A DNA stretch of 64,000 nucleotides from Niebla homalea (lineage: Eukaryota > Ascomycota > Lecanoromycetes > Lecanorales > Ramalinaceae). Positions 1-9,712 of this stretch are shown piece by piece. Position numbers and translations under genes: made by a program. How positions within the stretch are numbered: the stretch's first letter is position 1; the number at the start of each line of letters is the position of its first letter. The stretch covers positions 248,001 to 312,000 of the forward strand of contig JAHGAU010000005.1 of NCBI GenBank assembly GCA_019925105.1, written 5' to 3'. The notes beneath the pieces were generated by a model. The model had not been told where the DNA came from. It did no database searches and saw nothing but the letters and a program-made list of their open reading frames with translations.

Positions 1-369
1 TAGAGCTCCACATAGAACTATTCTAAAGAGAGAGCTGGTCCGCCGTAGCGTGGCCCGCGGCGGTCGGGCGCGGTTGGCGCGTTTAAGGAGGGTAAAAAAG
101 ACGTTCCTGACTCGGTTTGAGTGTTGACATGGATATTGCTTGCTGAATATTGACAAGGCACTGTCCAGCCTTGCTCGAGACACTCGTTTTCTGCGACTAT
201 CGTTGCTATATTCCACGCGATCATACGCCATGTCAAACTCATAGGTGTCAATCTATTTTCACGAGGGACGCGCTTCCGCTGTCTTTTCTTCAGCACACTT
301 CTATCGCGCAACGGCTTAGAGTAAGCATTCCTCTGTCTGCTCATCTGCGCCGTGAAGCGTGGCTGTAAA
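1..369. other. 5' flank of the nucleoporin gene
   Basis: I see no convincing coding sequence. The stretch up to the ATG at 370 has a pyrimidine-rich part around 270-320 and presumably holds the promoter and 5' UTR of the nucleoporin gene. Confidence 0.4.
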
Positions 370-2004
370 ATGTCCTCTCTCTTCGGTCAACCATCAGGTG
401 GCGCCCCCTCAATCTTCTCCCAACCCAACAATACCAACAATCAAGCACCCCCAGGTACTGGACTTTTTGGCTCCGCGAACCCAAACACAACACAGAACAA
501 GCCCAATCTCTTTGGCTCGTTGAACACGAACTCGGCCAATACATCGCAGCCACAAGCAGGCGGTGGATTGTTTGGATCTACTACTGCACAACCCGCGCAA
601 ACAGGAGGAGGTGGTCTGTTTGGCTCCACGCCCCAGCCAGCCCAGACAGGAGGTCTATTTGGAAGCTCCACATCACAGGCGCAACCATCGGGGGGGCTGT
701 TTGGAAGAGTAGAGCCAGCCAAGCCAGCAGGGGGAGGGGTATTTGGATCATCTACAGCCCAGCCCGCGCAACAGGGAGGTGGCCTCTTTGGCTCCACGCA
801 GCAGAACGCTCAACAGCAACAAGGCAGTGGTCTATTTGGTGCTCTAGGACAGTCAAACCAGCAGCAGCAGCAGCCTCAACAGCAGCAACAGCAAGGGGCC
901 GGTCTCTTTGGCAGCTTGGGACAGCCGGCTCAGCAACAACCCCAACAGCAGCAACACAACAGTGGCGGATTTTTGGGCAGCTTTGGTCAACCGGCTCAGC
1001 AACAACAGCAACCTCAGCCGCAAGCCAGTGTTCTGGGCCAGTCACAGGGTGGCCAGTCACGGCTGTTTGGCGATTCTCAGATCGAGCCACGTGAGCGCCT
1101 ACACGCGTGTTTGATAGGTGTATAGCTAACTCAACCCTCCAGGCCAAAAATCCGTCATCAACCAAATCGAACTCGCCTTCTCCAAATGGAACCCCCAATC
1201 TCCCTCCACCCTCTTCCAAACCTACCTCTACAATGCCGTAACCCCCGACACCGCCCCCTTTTACGGCCCCGGCCCCCAAGACGACGAGACCAAGTGGGAG
1301 GAAGCACTTGCAAAGAAGCCCTCCCCGGGTGCCATCCCCGTCTCCGTTCGCGGTTTTGAGCAACTGGGCCTTCGGATGAACAAGCAGTACCAGAACCTCG
1401 TCGTCCTCAACGGGCGACTTCATGAGATCAATAACGGGCTGAATGCTCTACTGCGGAAGCATGATCTAGAGGTGTCGATTCGTGCGGCCGACTGTCGGCG
1501 CAAGCATCTCAAGCTGAGCAGGCAATGTCTAGGGCTGGCGGCGAAAACGCAGTGTTTGAGAAGTCGGGGGTATGCGATGGATGGCGCCGAGGAGGAGCTG
1601 AGGAAGAAACTGTTGGGGCTGGAGAAGCAAGTGTTTGATCCTGCGTTAGATGGGAGAGGGGAGGAGATATGGGCGCGGATGGTGAGTGTGAGGGAGAGGG
1701 GGCGGCAGTTGCAGAGGGAGTATGAAAGAGCCGGGCAGGGGCTTGGTGGTAGTGAAAATGCCAGGCAAGATGGTGCAGGAATCGATGAGGAAATACTGAA
1801 GAGGGCGATGAAGGTGCGTGAGACTTTGTAGCCTGTCTTTCTAGTTTTGTCTCCAGGATGACGATGATTAACTCGATGCCGCAGATTTTGGAGGATTATC
1901 ATTCCCAACTGTCACATCTAGCGAAGGAGTTGGAGGACATCAACCGCGATTGGGAGGAGTATACAAAGGGCCGGCCGGTGGCGTTGACGAATGGGAGGTA
2001 CTAA
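370..2004 (+). CDS. NUP57: FG-repeat nucleoporin Nup57/Nup54 family
   Basis: Channel nucleoporin of the Nsp1-Nup49-Nup57 complex, lining the central transport channel of the nuclear pore. I read three exons: 370-1090, 1143-1813 and 1885-2004, giving 503 residues. Residues 1-240 are low complexity with many GLFG/LFG repeats separated by Q-, P- and G-rich linkers, including CAG/CAA runs. The C-terminal half is the conserved Nup54-type alpha-helical region, with sequence such as FYGPGPQDDETKWEEA and QLGLRMNKQYQNLVVLN, followed by coiled coil. An in-frame ATG at 352 exists. The one at 370 is preferred because it starts the usual MSSLFGQ beginning. Intron 2 ends after a TTAAC branch-like motif, and skipping the nearer AG at 1855-1856 avoids an immediate stop. 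The gene converges on TOM5. Confidence 0.9.
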
Positions 2005-2277
2005 CGTAATTCATTGTTGGAGCGCATGCGATATCCCAATTATACACCTCGTCTTGTTTGGATGGATAGATGTAGCCACCATTGATAATATGAAGAGACC
2101 GCCCTTGGTGGCCTTCAGGATCACAGACTGATCCTCATGTAACCGAAGTAGAATTTGTCCCTGTCCAACTCTGCGAATCCATGAGTGTGGAGCCTCTCAT
2201 GACCTCTTAATCTCTCTTCCTCCCATCCTTCTCTCCCCTCCCGCCACCCCCATATCCCCACTCACTCCCCCTCCCTC
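2005..2277. other. Shared 3' region between two convergent genes
   Basis: This stretch separates the stop of the nucleoporin from the stop of TOM5. It includes a C/T-rich tract around 2215-2280. Terminators for both genes are expected here, but no single site can be fixed by eye. Confidence 0.35.
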
Positions 2278-2794
2278 TCAAACCAACTTCCTCACATACT
2301 CAATCGCAAACGGTGCTAAACCCCCAATCACGTTCACATTAGCCATCCCCTTCCCACCAGCTCCTCTCCCCCCTTCCCCTTCCCCCTCCCCCTCCTTCGT
2401 GCCGGTCGTCGCCAAGGTGCGGAGGAGTCACATACACAAATACAGCAGCAAACACCCAGCAACGACCTGCTTCACCGTCTGCGAGGATTCTTGCTCTGCG
2501 GCCTGGTCGGGCAAGCAAGGAAGGTAGGGAAGAGTTAGCGGAAATTTGGGTTGTGGGTGGTGTGTGGGTGGTGTGTGGGCGGTGTGTGTATGTATGATGG
2601 CGAAGGGGAGGGAGTGATGGGGAGGAGAGGAGGAGGACGGGGTGGGGGAGGAGAGGCATACACGTATTTCTTCCTTGGATTGGGGTTCTTGAGCTGGTTT
2701 GGGGGAGGGGGGTTAGTACGGTGATTGTCTTTAGGGCGGAAGGAAGGAAATGGGAAGGGGGAGGGGAGAAAGGGTTTGACGTACGGCCAAACAT
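2278..2794 (-). CDS. TOM5: Mitochondrial import receptor subunit Tom5
   Basis: Small tail-anchored subunit of the TOM translocase of the outer mitochondrial membrane. The 48-residue protein is spread over four tiny exons on the minus strand: 2794-2785, 2693-2662, 2502-2436 and 2315-2278. The junctions keep frame (10+32+67+38 nt = 49 codons) and use GTACGT, GTATGC and GTATGT donors. The product starts MFGPQEPQSKEEIRAAEQ, contains TVKQVVAGCLLLYL as membrane segment and ends PFAIEYVRKLV. Known Tom5 proteins are about 50 residues, start MFG, have an acidic N-terminus and one C-terminal membrane helix. The identification rests on this layout and partial similarity to yeast Tom5. The first three exons are flanked by pyrimidine-rich introns that are much longer than the exons. 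Confidence 0.8.
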
Positions 2795-2888
2795 TTTGGT
2801 AAGCAGACTGAGGGAGTGGTTGGGTTGGGAGGTATGATGTGATGCGGAGATGGTGGTGGATGAAATTTATTATTGAACAATCGCCAGT

Positions 2889-3668
2889 TAGCGTATTTAG
2901 CATATTTGAGAAGCTTGCGAATGCTTGGCACAAAAAAAAAACTGCACCTCTCGTAAGAGCTACTATTATACATGTTTAAAAGCCTTTGATTTTGATTATT
3001 CTCTTATAGAATTATTAATTCTTTTATTTATATTATAGAACTAAAGAAAAATGATTATAAACTTTATATATATCGTAGTAAATTCGTGGTTAGATTTTGG
3101 TTAATAGCCGGTAAAAACGCACCCTCGGAATTCACCCTTTACCCTTATTACCTTACCACTTTATACCTACGTTATTTACCTTATTATTTAACTATTTACA
3201 ACCGTCTTTTTTAATAAAAAGACTTAATCCTATGTTTTTTAAATAACTTCAAGTAATAATCACTAAGGAAAAGTAAAATTAAGTAATTTTCCAAGTGGCT
3301 TATACAAGAGGTACAGTTTTTTTTTGGTGCCAAGCATTCGCAAGCTTCTCAAATATGCTAAATTCATATAATCGATGTCATTTCCTTGGCAATTTGACTC
3401 CACCCCCACCCCAAATTTCTTCGCAATACTTACGATTATTCGGTTAAATTAATATTTCTTGCGAATCCGAAGACCTAGATTGAATCAGTAGATATAGATC
3501 TTCAATCTATATATGAAATTTTCTTGGTGAAACCAAAAACCGATTTTCAGGGGGGCTTCTAAGGACTAGAACTAAAGGGTCGGAACTTAGGCCAAAATTT
3601 TGGTGTACGCAGTGGGGTCGGGGTGGAGTCAAAACGCCAAGGAAATGACATCGATTATGAATACGTTA
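2889..3668. mobile_element. MITE family B copy 1, interrupted by MITE A
   Basis: Non-coding inverted-repeat element. The right terminal repeat (about 3600-3668) is the reverse complement of a left repeat (about 3361-3412), sharing ATCGATGTCATTTCCTTGGC. The left extreme end, TTAGCGTATT at 2888, is separated from the rest of its repeat by a second element at 2900-3358. Taking that out leaves about 319 bp, close to the ~315 bp copy at 29787-30101. The ends are flanked by TA, as in Tc1/mariner-type MITEs (inference). No transposase is encoded. Confidence 0.75.
2900..3358. mobile_element. MITE A (459 bp, 51-bp terminal inverted repeats)
   Basis: The 51 bases at 2900-2950 and the reverse complement of 3308-3358 differ at about two positions; both contain GAAGCTTGCGAATGCTTGGC. 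TA lies immediately outside both ends (2898-2899 and 3359-3360), fitting a TA target duplication. The interior (about 2975-3300) is very AT-rich with no long open frame. The element sits inside the left terminal repeat of MITE B copy 1, so it inserted later. Confidence 0.8.
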
Positions 3669-4188
3669 AAGTTTTCCGGGAAGTCTTCGGTAGGGCTCCC
3701 GTGCCAGCAACCTTGCATGATACTACCAGAGAGACTTACTCTTCACTCGCCTATGATTGCATAGTTTCGTTCGCCTGACTAGCTTCCCGGCACAATGGAT
3801 GATCTGTTGCATGTCAACGAGGGGCGCTCGTATCCCATGGGCCGCATACCCTATCCGTTGGGAGAGCCCAATCACGCGCTGACATGTCACAGATACCTAG
3901 ATACATCTAATCTACACAGCGCACTGCTATCAGCCTTGGGAGTTTTTTGGAGTATGCCTTCGCCTGATTCAAAGAAGCCTGAAGTCTGCCTTCTATCCCC
4001 GCTCCCTGAAAGTGTCGAGGTCGCTTTGCAATGCCTCACGACAGACTGGCATTCTTCGAGTCGTGCGCGACCTAGTCGGCGCGTTATCCCGATCGAGCAC
4101 GAGTAGAGGTCTCAAGCTCAAAGAACTTATCAGCTTGAATTCGATGTTTCATTTACATAGCTATTAATGCATCAACTAGACAACTACC
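3669..4188. other. Intergenic region before the HET gene
   Basis: An ATG-started open frame of 103 codons runs 3795-4106 (+). It shows no domain I recognise and no clear splice link to the following gene, so I do not call it. The region probably includes the HET gene promoter. Confidence 0.3.
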
Positions 4189-6502
4189 ATGTCTGAGGCT
4201 GACCTAGGTCATGAGCGACGTATCGCTGGAGCTATCCAAGCCATCTGGGACAACAGATTCGACACTGTCGCCACCGCTGCACGGCATTATTGGCTTGAGC
4301 CCCGTACCCTCCAGATACGCGTCTCGGGGGGGGGAGTCGAAGGGTACACAGCTCTCTAAAGCTCAAGAACGGGCCTTTTGTGACTATATCGACTATATGA
4401 ACTCGAGCAACATGCGAATGCGGGTCCCTGGCATTCGTGGTGCGGCCGAATTCGTCCAGTATCTGTCGAAGGACCCCATCGTACGCCTTACAAGTGCAGT
4501 CAAACTGAGAGATAAGACCGCCAATGCCGCGCCAATTCCTACTCAGATATGTGACCGTTGCGACAAAGACATAGACGTTGACGAACTGCTTGATCCACAT
4601 CTCCCTATGGATCCCAGACGCCGTCGGCGTCATGTTTTGTCGCTTAGCAGACGCAACACGGGAGACTTCGAGGTCTGCTGCCCATTTCGTGTGCTTCTTT
4701 ATAACATCGCTCCCGAAATCAAAAGGGCGATAGGTTGGGATCTGAGGCTTCATGAAGAGGCTTCTACTGCTTCTTCAGATCGTACCGTCAAGATCTATCA
4801 GCGCTATCTTGCCGTATCTTATGATGGAGACGGTTACATTACTGATTTCCGTCCCCCGGGGGGGCGTCTGCTTCCGATCTCGGCAGATGTTAAAAATGAA
4901 TGTCCGGTACAACTCATTAATCGTAAGGTCATTCGATACAGTCAAATTACCAGTTGGCTTGGTTTTTGTGCTGCCAATCACAATCATGTCTGTCATCGCA
5001 CAAAGAGTATGACGTCTCCACTGAAGCTCCACGCGTTGGATTGCTTGACTAACACGATTGTGCCTCTTCACTCGGATGACAAATATGTTGCTTTGAGCTA
5101 TGTCTGGGGCAATACCTCAAATTCAGCTTGTTCTCCGACTCCATCGGTTACAGAAGCACGAAATTCAAATCGGCTCGCGTCGAAGTTTCCGTTGACTATC
5201 AAAGATTCGATAGAGGTCACAAAAAATATCGGCTATCGATATCTTTGGATAGACAGATACTGCATTCCCCAACATGATTGCGCCCAAAGGCATGAAGCCA
5301 TCGCGAATATGGACCAGGTCTACGCCGGTGCTGAGGTTACAATTGTTGCACTTGATGGAGACAGCATTCATGCTGGCCTCCCAGGTGTCTCCACAAGACC
5401 AAGATCCAGCATTCAACAGGTCTCAGTCCGCAATGGTCAATTGCGATCGACCTTTCCCACATTGAATGCAGTCATCGAACAGTCTATTTGGACGACAAGG
5501 GCATGGACGTTCCAGGAATTTCGACTTTCTCGTCGTTGCCTCTTCTTTACCCAACACCAGGTTTATTTCAGCTGCTCTGAAGCGACTTCGAGCGAAACCC
5601 TTCCTGAAATGCCTGCAACCTCTATGCCCGCGGTACGACTTAATCGGACTTACACTTTACAAGTGAATTTCCATTCAAGGGAAAGCAGCTTTTTTCTTGA
5701 TAGACTAATATACACAAAGAAAAACTTGAGCTATCCCAAAGATATACTGAATGCATTCAGAGGGATCATCGGGCTGCATGGTTTCGTAACGCTTTGGGGC
5801 ATTCCAATCACTTGTGGAGGTTGGCACTTGGATCCGTGCGTTGGGTTTGCCATGGGACTCCTGTGGATACGCGGTAGAAGAAGTGAAAGGAAGTGCGGAA
5901 ACCATTACAAACGTAGGCCTGGGTTTCCTACGTGGAGCTGGACTAGCGTAATCGGACAAGTACAGCAAGTAGAATACTTAGGGGGCCTGTTTAGGGAATA
6001 TGAGAAAGGTGCTTCGGGATCGCCGCAGAGGCGCATCAACCCCGCTATCAAAGTCGAGATGCCGGCTTCGGGTGAGACCTTGGCTGAGACGATCAGGAAT
6101 GCTAAAACCAAAATACTACCAGAAATATCAACTTCATTGATTATTGAAGGAGATGTCGTGCAGCTTTTAAAATCAGAGCATTCGCGACGTCAGGATTGTT
6201 TCCATCTCCGGCATAAGGACGGGACTCTTGTCCCTGAGAAGCCCGTTGGTGTATGGTTCGATACCAGCTGCCCTAGCGTTACCCGAGTAAAGGCTTTGGA
6301 GACTGTTCGGGAGGCACTCATCATGTTCGAATGGACACCCGGGAGAACCGAAAAAACAGTCACCTTCGTTCTCATGCTTCTCCGATGGGTGGGCGACAAC
6401 ATCGCAGAAAGGGTAGGGCTGCTCGGAGGGTATGGTATGCCATTGCATAAGAGCACGGTGGAGTCACTATCGCGGAGACGCGTCAGAGTTGAACTCAGAT
6501 AA
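4189..6502 (+). CDS. HET-domain protein with transposase-like N-terminus
   Basis: The longest frame starts at ATG 4211 and gives 763 residues. The HET domain begins near residue 293 with YVALSYVWGN, followed by FPLTIKDSIEVTKNIGYRYL, WIDRYCIPQ and a DQVYAGAEVTIVALDG block. HET proteins act in fungal allorecognition and programmed cell death. Residues ~40-95 (LSKAQERAFCDYID and MRVPGIRGAAEFV) resemble the Tc5/CENP-B-type helix-turn-helix of pogo/Fot1 transposases. An overlapping frame from ATG 4189 to the TAA at 4357-4359 encodes the preceding psq-type helix-turn-helix (AIQAIWDNRFDTVATAARHY). The two frames are separated only by a nine-G run at 4326-4334. With eight G the reading frame from 4189 would be continuous into the HET domain. 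Whether this is slippage, sequencing error or a real lesion cannot be told here. Confidence 0.8.
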
Positions 6503-7525
6503 GGCTCCTTGACCTGGCCCTAAGCTTCGGGAAGAATATGAAGATAGAGGATGTAACATCAGAATCATGATGGAAGAATGGTGAAGATACAGAAAACCAT
6601 ATGTGTGCAGGCATATGCAGGCGTTGTTCGCTTTCTAGTAACATGTATCCTCCTCCTCACTTTGAGATAGAAACTACCAAGCTTCGAGGTAGATCCGCGA
6701 CAATTGAGCAGGTCCGCTTTTCCCGGGCGTTTACCCTCGTCAAGCTTAGATACAAGACTTGTCTTTCGCACGGGAAAAGGTTATTGTTGTGAAATGCAAA
6801 GTAATCAGACTTGCGGTTGACATAATAAACTCTCTACGAGTAAATGTTGTGCAACAAATACTCTAGCTGTCACTGACTGACACTTTCCCAGGTTTGAAGC
6901 TTAGTATCCAAGGGACGACCACCGGGTTTTCTTTGCGCGTGTGTACTTGTCAAGTCTAGCACAAAATAAACATGGTTATATTGTACAAGAAAAATTTTGC
7001 GTGGAAGTAGTCAAAAGGGTGAGCAAGGAACATAGATTTTAGCAATGGACAGCTGACCCTCCAACAAGATCAGCCTTGGCATATGGGAGACTCTTCGATC
7101 CTGACTACATATTTGAATGCGTGAAGTGATGCAGCCGGACATAACGACAAGTTTCTGTGTCTCGAGCACAAGCTTCCGGCTCGGGAAGCCCGAGCGAATC
7201 AGCTTCACATTAAAACCTCCGCTTCTGTACGAGGGCTTCGCGCAGAGTACTCCTTCATCTCGTTGTTGACATGGGGATCGATGGATGAATACTTCGGAGT
7301 TATGGTCCATGCACTGGTTATTCTGGGACCTGTGGGACTCTTTTCCTTATGAGATAGTCCCTCTGGACTCCCTGACATCGCAAAGGGATCAGTCCATTCA
7401 ATCATTACGTACCTAACTCTGATGCTAGAACAAGCGCTTCAGCTTCTCTCGCAAAAAGTGCGGGGTTGAGAAAGTGCTGCGCGAAGCATTGAGTCGGTTC
7501 TGATCTTTGGTCGAGGAATCCTGAG
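6503..7525. other. Intergenic, no gene recognised
   Basis: About 1 kb with only short open frames on both strands, none with recognisable domains or coding-like composition. It should contain the HET gene 3' end and the exchanger promoter. Confidence 0.35.
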
Positions 7526-9340
7526 ATGGCTGCGCCTTTACCTTACCATGAACCCAAAATCCTTTCTATTGTCATACTTTCATCATTCATCTTTCTCGCC
7601 AATGCTGTTTGTTATACACTTGACAGCATCATCTACTGTGGGCTTGTTGGCCAGATATTTATAGGTGTCGCATTTGGCACGCCTGGAGGCAACTGGCTTA
7701 GTGCCGAAACTCAGAATGTGATTGTACAGCTTGGATACTTGGGTTTAATTTTGATGGTGTTCGAAGGCGAGACTCTCGATGTGTGTCTGATTCTGGGTGC
7801 ACTAAGCTAATGCCTTGGGATAGGTGGGATCTCAACGTCCTTTGCCACCCTGAAAGCCAATCTTTGGTCATCGATAGCTGTGGCACTGACTGGCATCGCC
7901 CTCCCTATTGCATTGTCCTTTTCGTTAAGAAGTCTATGGACTGGCACAGCCAATCTTCAAGCATTTGCAGCGGGTGCCGCTCTGTGCTCCACAAGTTTAG
8001 GCACCACGTTCAGCGTACTCCATGCCAGTGGATTGACCAGCACCCGACTCGGGACTGTTTTGGCCACAGCTGCCATGCTTGATGATGTTGTTGGCCTAAT
8101 CATGCTGCAGGTGATATCGAACCTCGGTGGCTCTGAAGACTCTATCAGCAGCATCACTATCATTCGACCAATCGTTGTTTCGGTAGCGCTGGTCGTTGCT
8201 TTGATGCTATTTTGCCGGCTTATTGTTCGTCCACTGACATCAATGACAAACCACATACGACGAAAGTCTATCTTTGTGTCCAGAGCGCTGTCACGACGGG
8301 TCACCGTCTTGAGTATCCATACACTGATCCTATTCAATCTAATCACTGGGGCCAGTTATGCCGGTACATCGAATCTCTTCGCGGCTTATATTACAGGTGT
8401 TGCCCTTACTTGGTGGGACACAGAGGTACCTCATTCCCCATGTAATGCTGTTCCAGCCGCAAGTGAAGTGTTGGTGACTATTGGGGTGAGCCCTGCTCAT
8501 CCTGGTCATATGCCTGAGCAGTCCCGAGAAAGAGAAGGTAATCTCGCACCGAAGGTTGAGTCTTCACCAGTACAAGTTTTGGTCCCGGGAGAAACTAAGC
8601 TTTCCAGCCATTCGATTTACCAGGAATATCACGAAGATGTAGTCAACTATCTACTGAAGCCATTCTTCTTTGCCTCTGTAGGATTCTCCGTACCAATCTC
8701 TGAGCTGTTTGATGGACCTATAGTCTGGCGAGGCCTAGTCTACTTTATCCTGATGATGCTAGCCAAACTTCTGACCGGTCTATGGCTTGTACGCCTGAAG
8801 TTACCCAAGATACGGATACCTCATCCCAGGAGTCAGACATGGTATCGTTGGGTCTGTTGGGGTACAGCGCCTACCACTGATAATAAGAGTACGCCTTCTT
8901 TGCAATCCAAAGACAAGCGAACGGTACCAGAGTCCAACGTCAAAGGCAAAGAGGGCGATCCCCAAGATATCAAAGCCGAAACTGCCCAGAGTAGCATAAT
9001 ACCTAGTGGGGACAGTTCCATGCAGACGAAACCGCTTTCTTTATACCCGGCTTCAATCCTTGGCTTCGCCATGGTGTCTCGAGGTGAGATCGGGTTCCTC
9101 ATCGCATCCGTAGGATAAAGCAAAGGCGTTTTCTCGCAACAAGGCCCAGAAGGGAACGCTAAGGCTTCCAGCGCCTACAATCTGTTTCTGATCATCATTT
9201 GGGCAATCACAATATGTACCGTTGTGGGACCCGTGGGTGTGGGAGTCCTCGTCAAAAGAGTGAGGAGACTACAAGCTGGTAGCTCAGCAAGGCCGACCGA
9301 TCCACTTGGCTCTTGGGGCGTCAATCCGGCAACGATGTGA
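7526..9340 (+). pseudogene. Cation/proton exchanger (KefB/NHX-like), in-frame stop
   Basis: Multi-pass membrane antiporter of the Na+/H+ exchanger family (PF00999). It starts MAAPLPYHEPKILSIVILSS, and the fungal family beginning is intact. Exon 1 (7526-7766) joins exon 2 (from 7824) best through a GC-AG intron, which gives VFEGGISTSFATLKANL as in relatives. The family core follows (ALTGIALPIALSF, TAAMLDDVVGLIMLQVI, FFFASVGFSVPISELFDG), and then LGFAMVSRGEIGFLIASVG ends at a TAA at 9116-9118. The same frame continues without break for 74 more codons (SKGVFSQQGPEG, then a last membrane segment FLIIIWAITICTVVGPVG) to the TGA at 9338-9340. Relatives carry Glu where the stop is, so a GAA-to-TAA nonsense change is the simplest reading. 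The truncated form would lose the last membrane segment. Sequencing error is the alternative. Confidence 0.7.
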
Positions 9341-9712
9341 AAACTCGCCACGTACTGAGACTCATTGAAACTTTCCCCAAAATGACCTAAAAGCTCAGAA
9401 ATTAGACTGAACTTGAGATTCTCAGCGGCCCGTAGAATTTCAATGGAGAGCTGTACTCCTGGATAAACGTAGAAGAAGAAATGGTAAGATCCAACCATGT
9501 CATTAGGCTTTGCCTTCTATCTCTCTCTAAGCCTGTAGGGTCATTGCGGTGACGTCCTGCACCAAGCGCTTATACAAAAGACATCCAAATCCTTCGCGTG
9601 ATCATTCCCTTCTCATGGTCGAACTTTCGGCAAAAGGCCACACTGTCAGCCGATTCTCGGGCATCTGGGGTGCAGATTCACCAGCCTGCTTTGATTTACC
9701 AGGCAAACTGCA
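9341..9712. other. Intergenic between two damaged genes
   Basis: No supported coding sequence. An open frame from 9549 overlaps the start of the next broken gene in another frame; I could not link it by splice sites. Confidence 0.3.

Noticed and set aside
3795..4106. 103-codon open frame upstream of the HET gene
   Set aside because: No domain, no clear splice link to 4189, no coding-like pattern.
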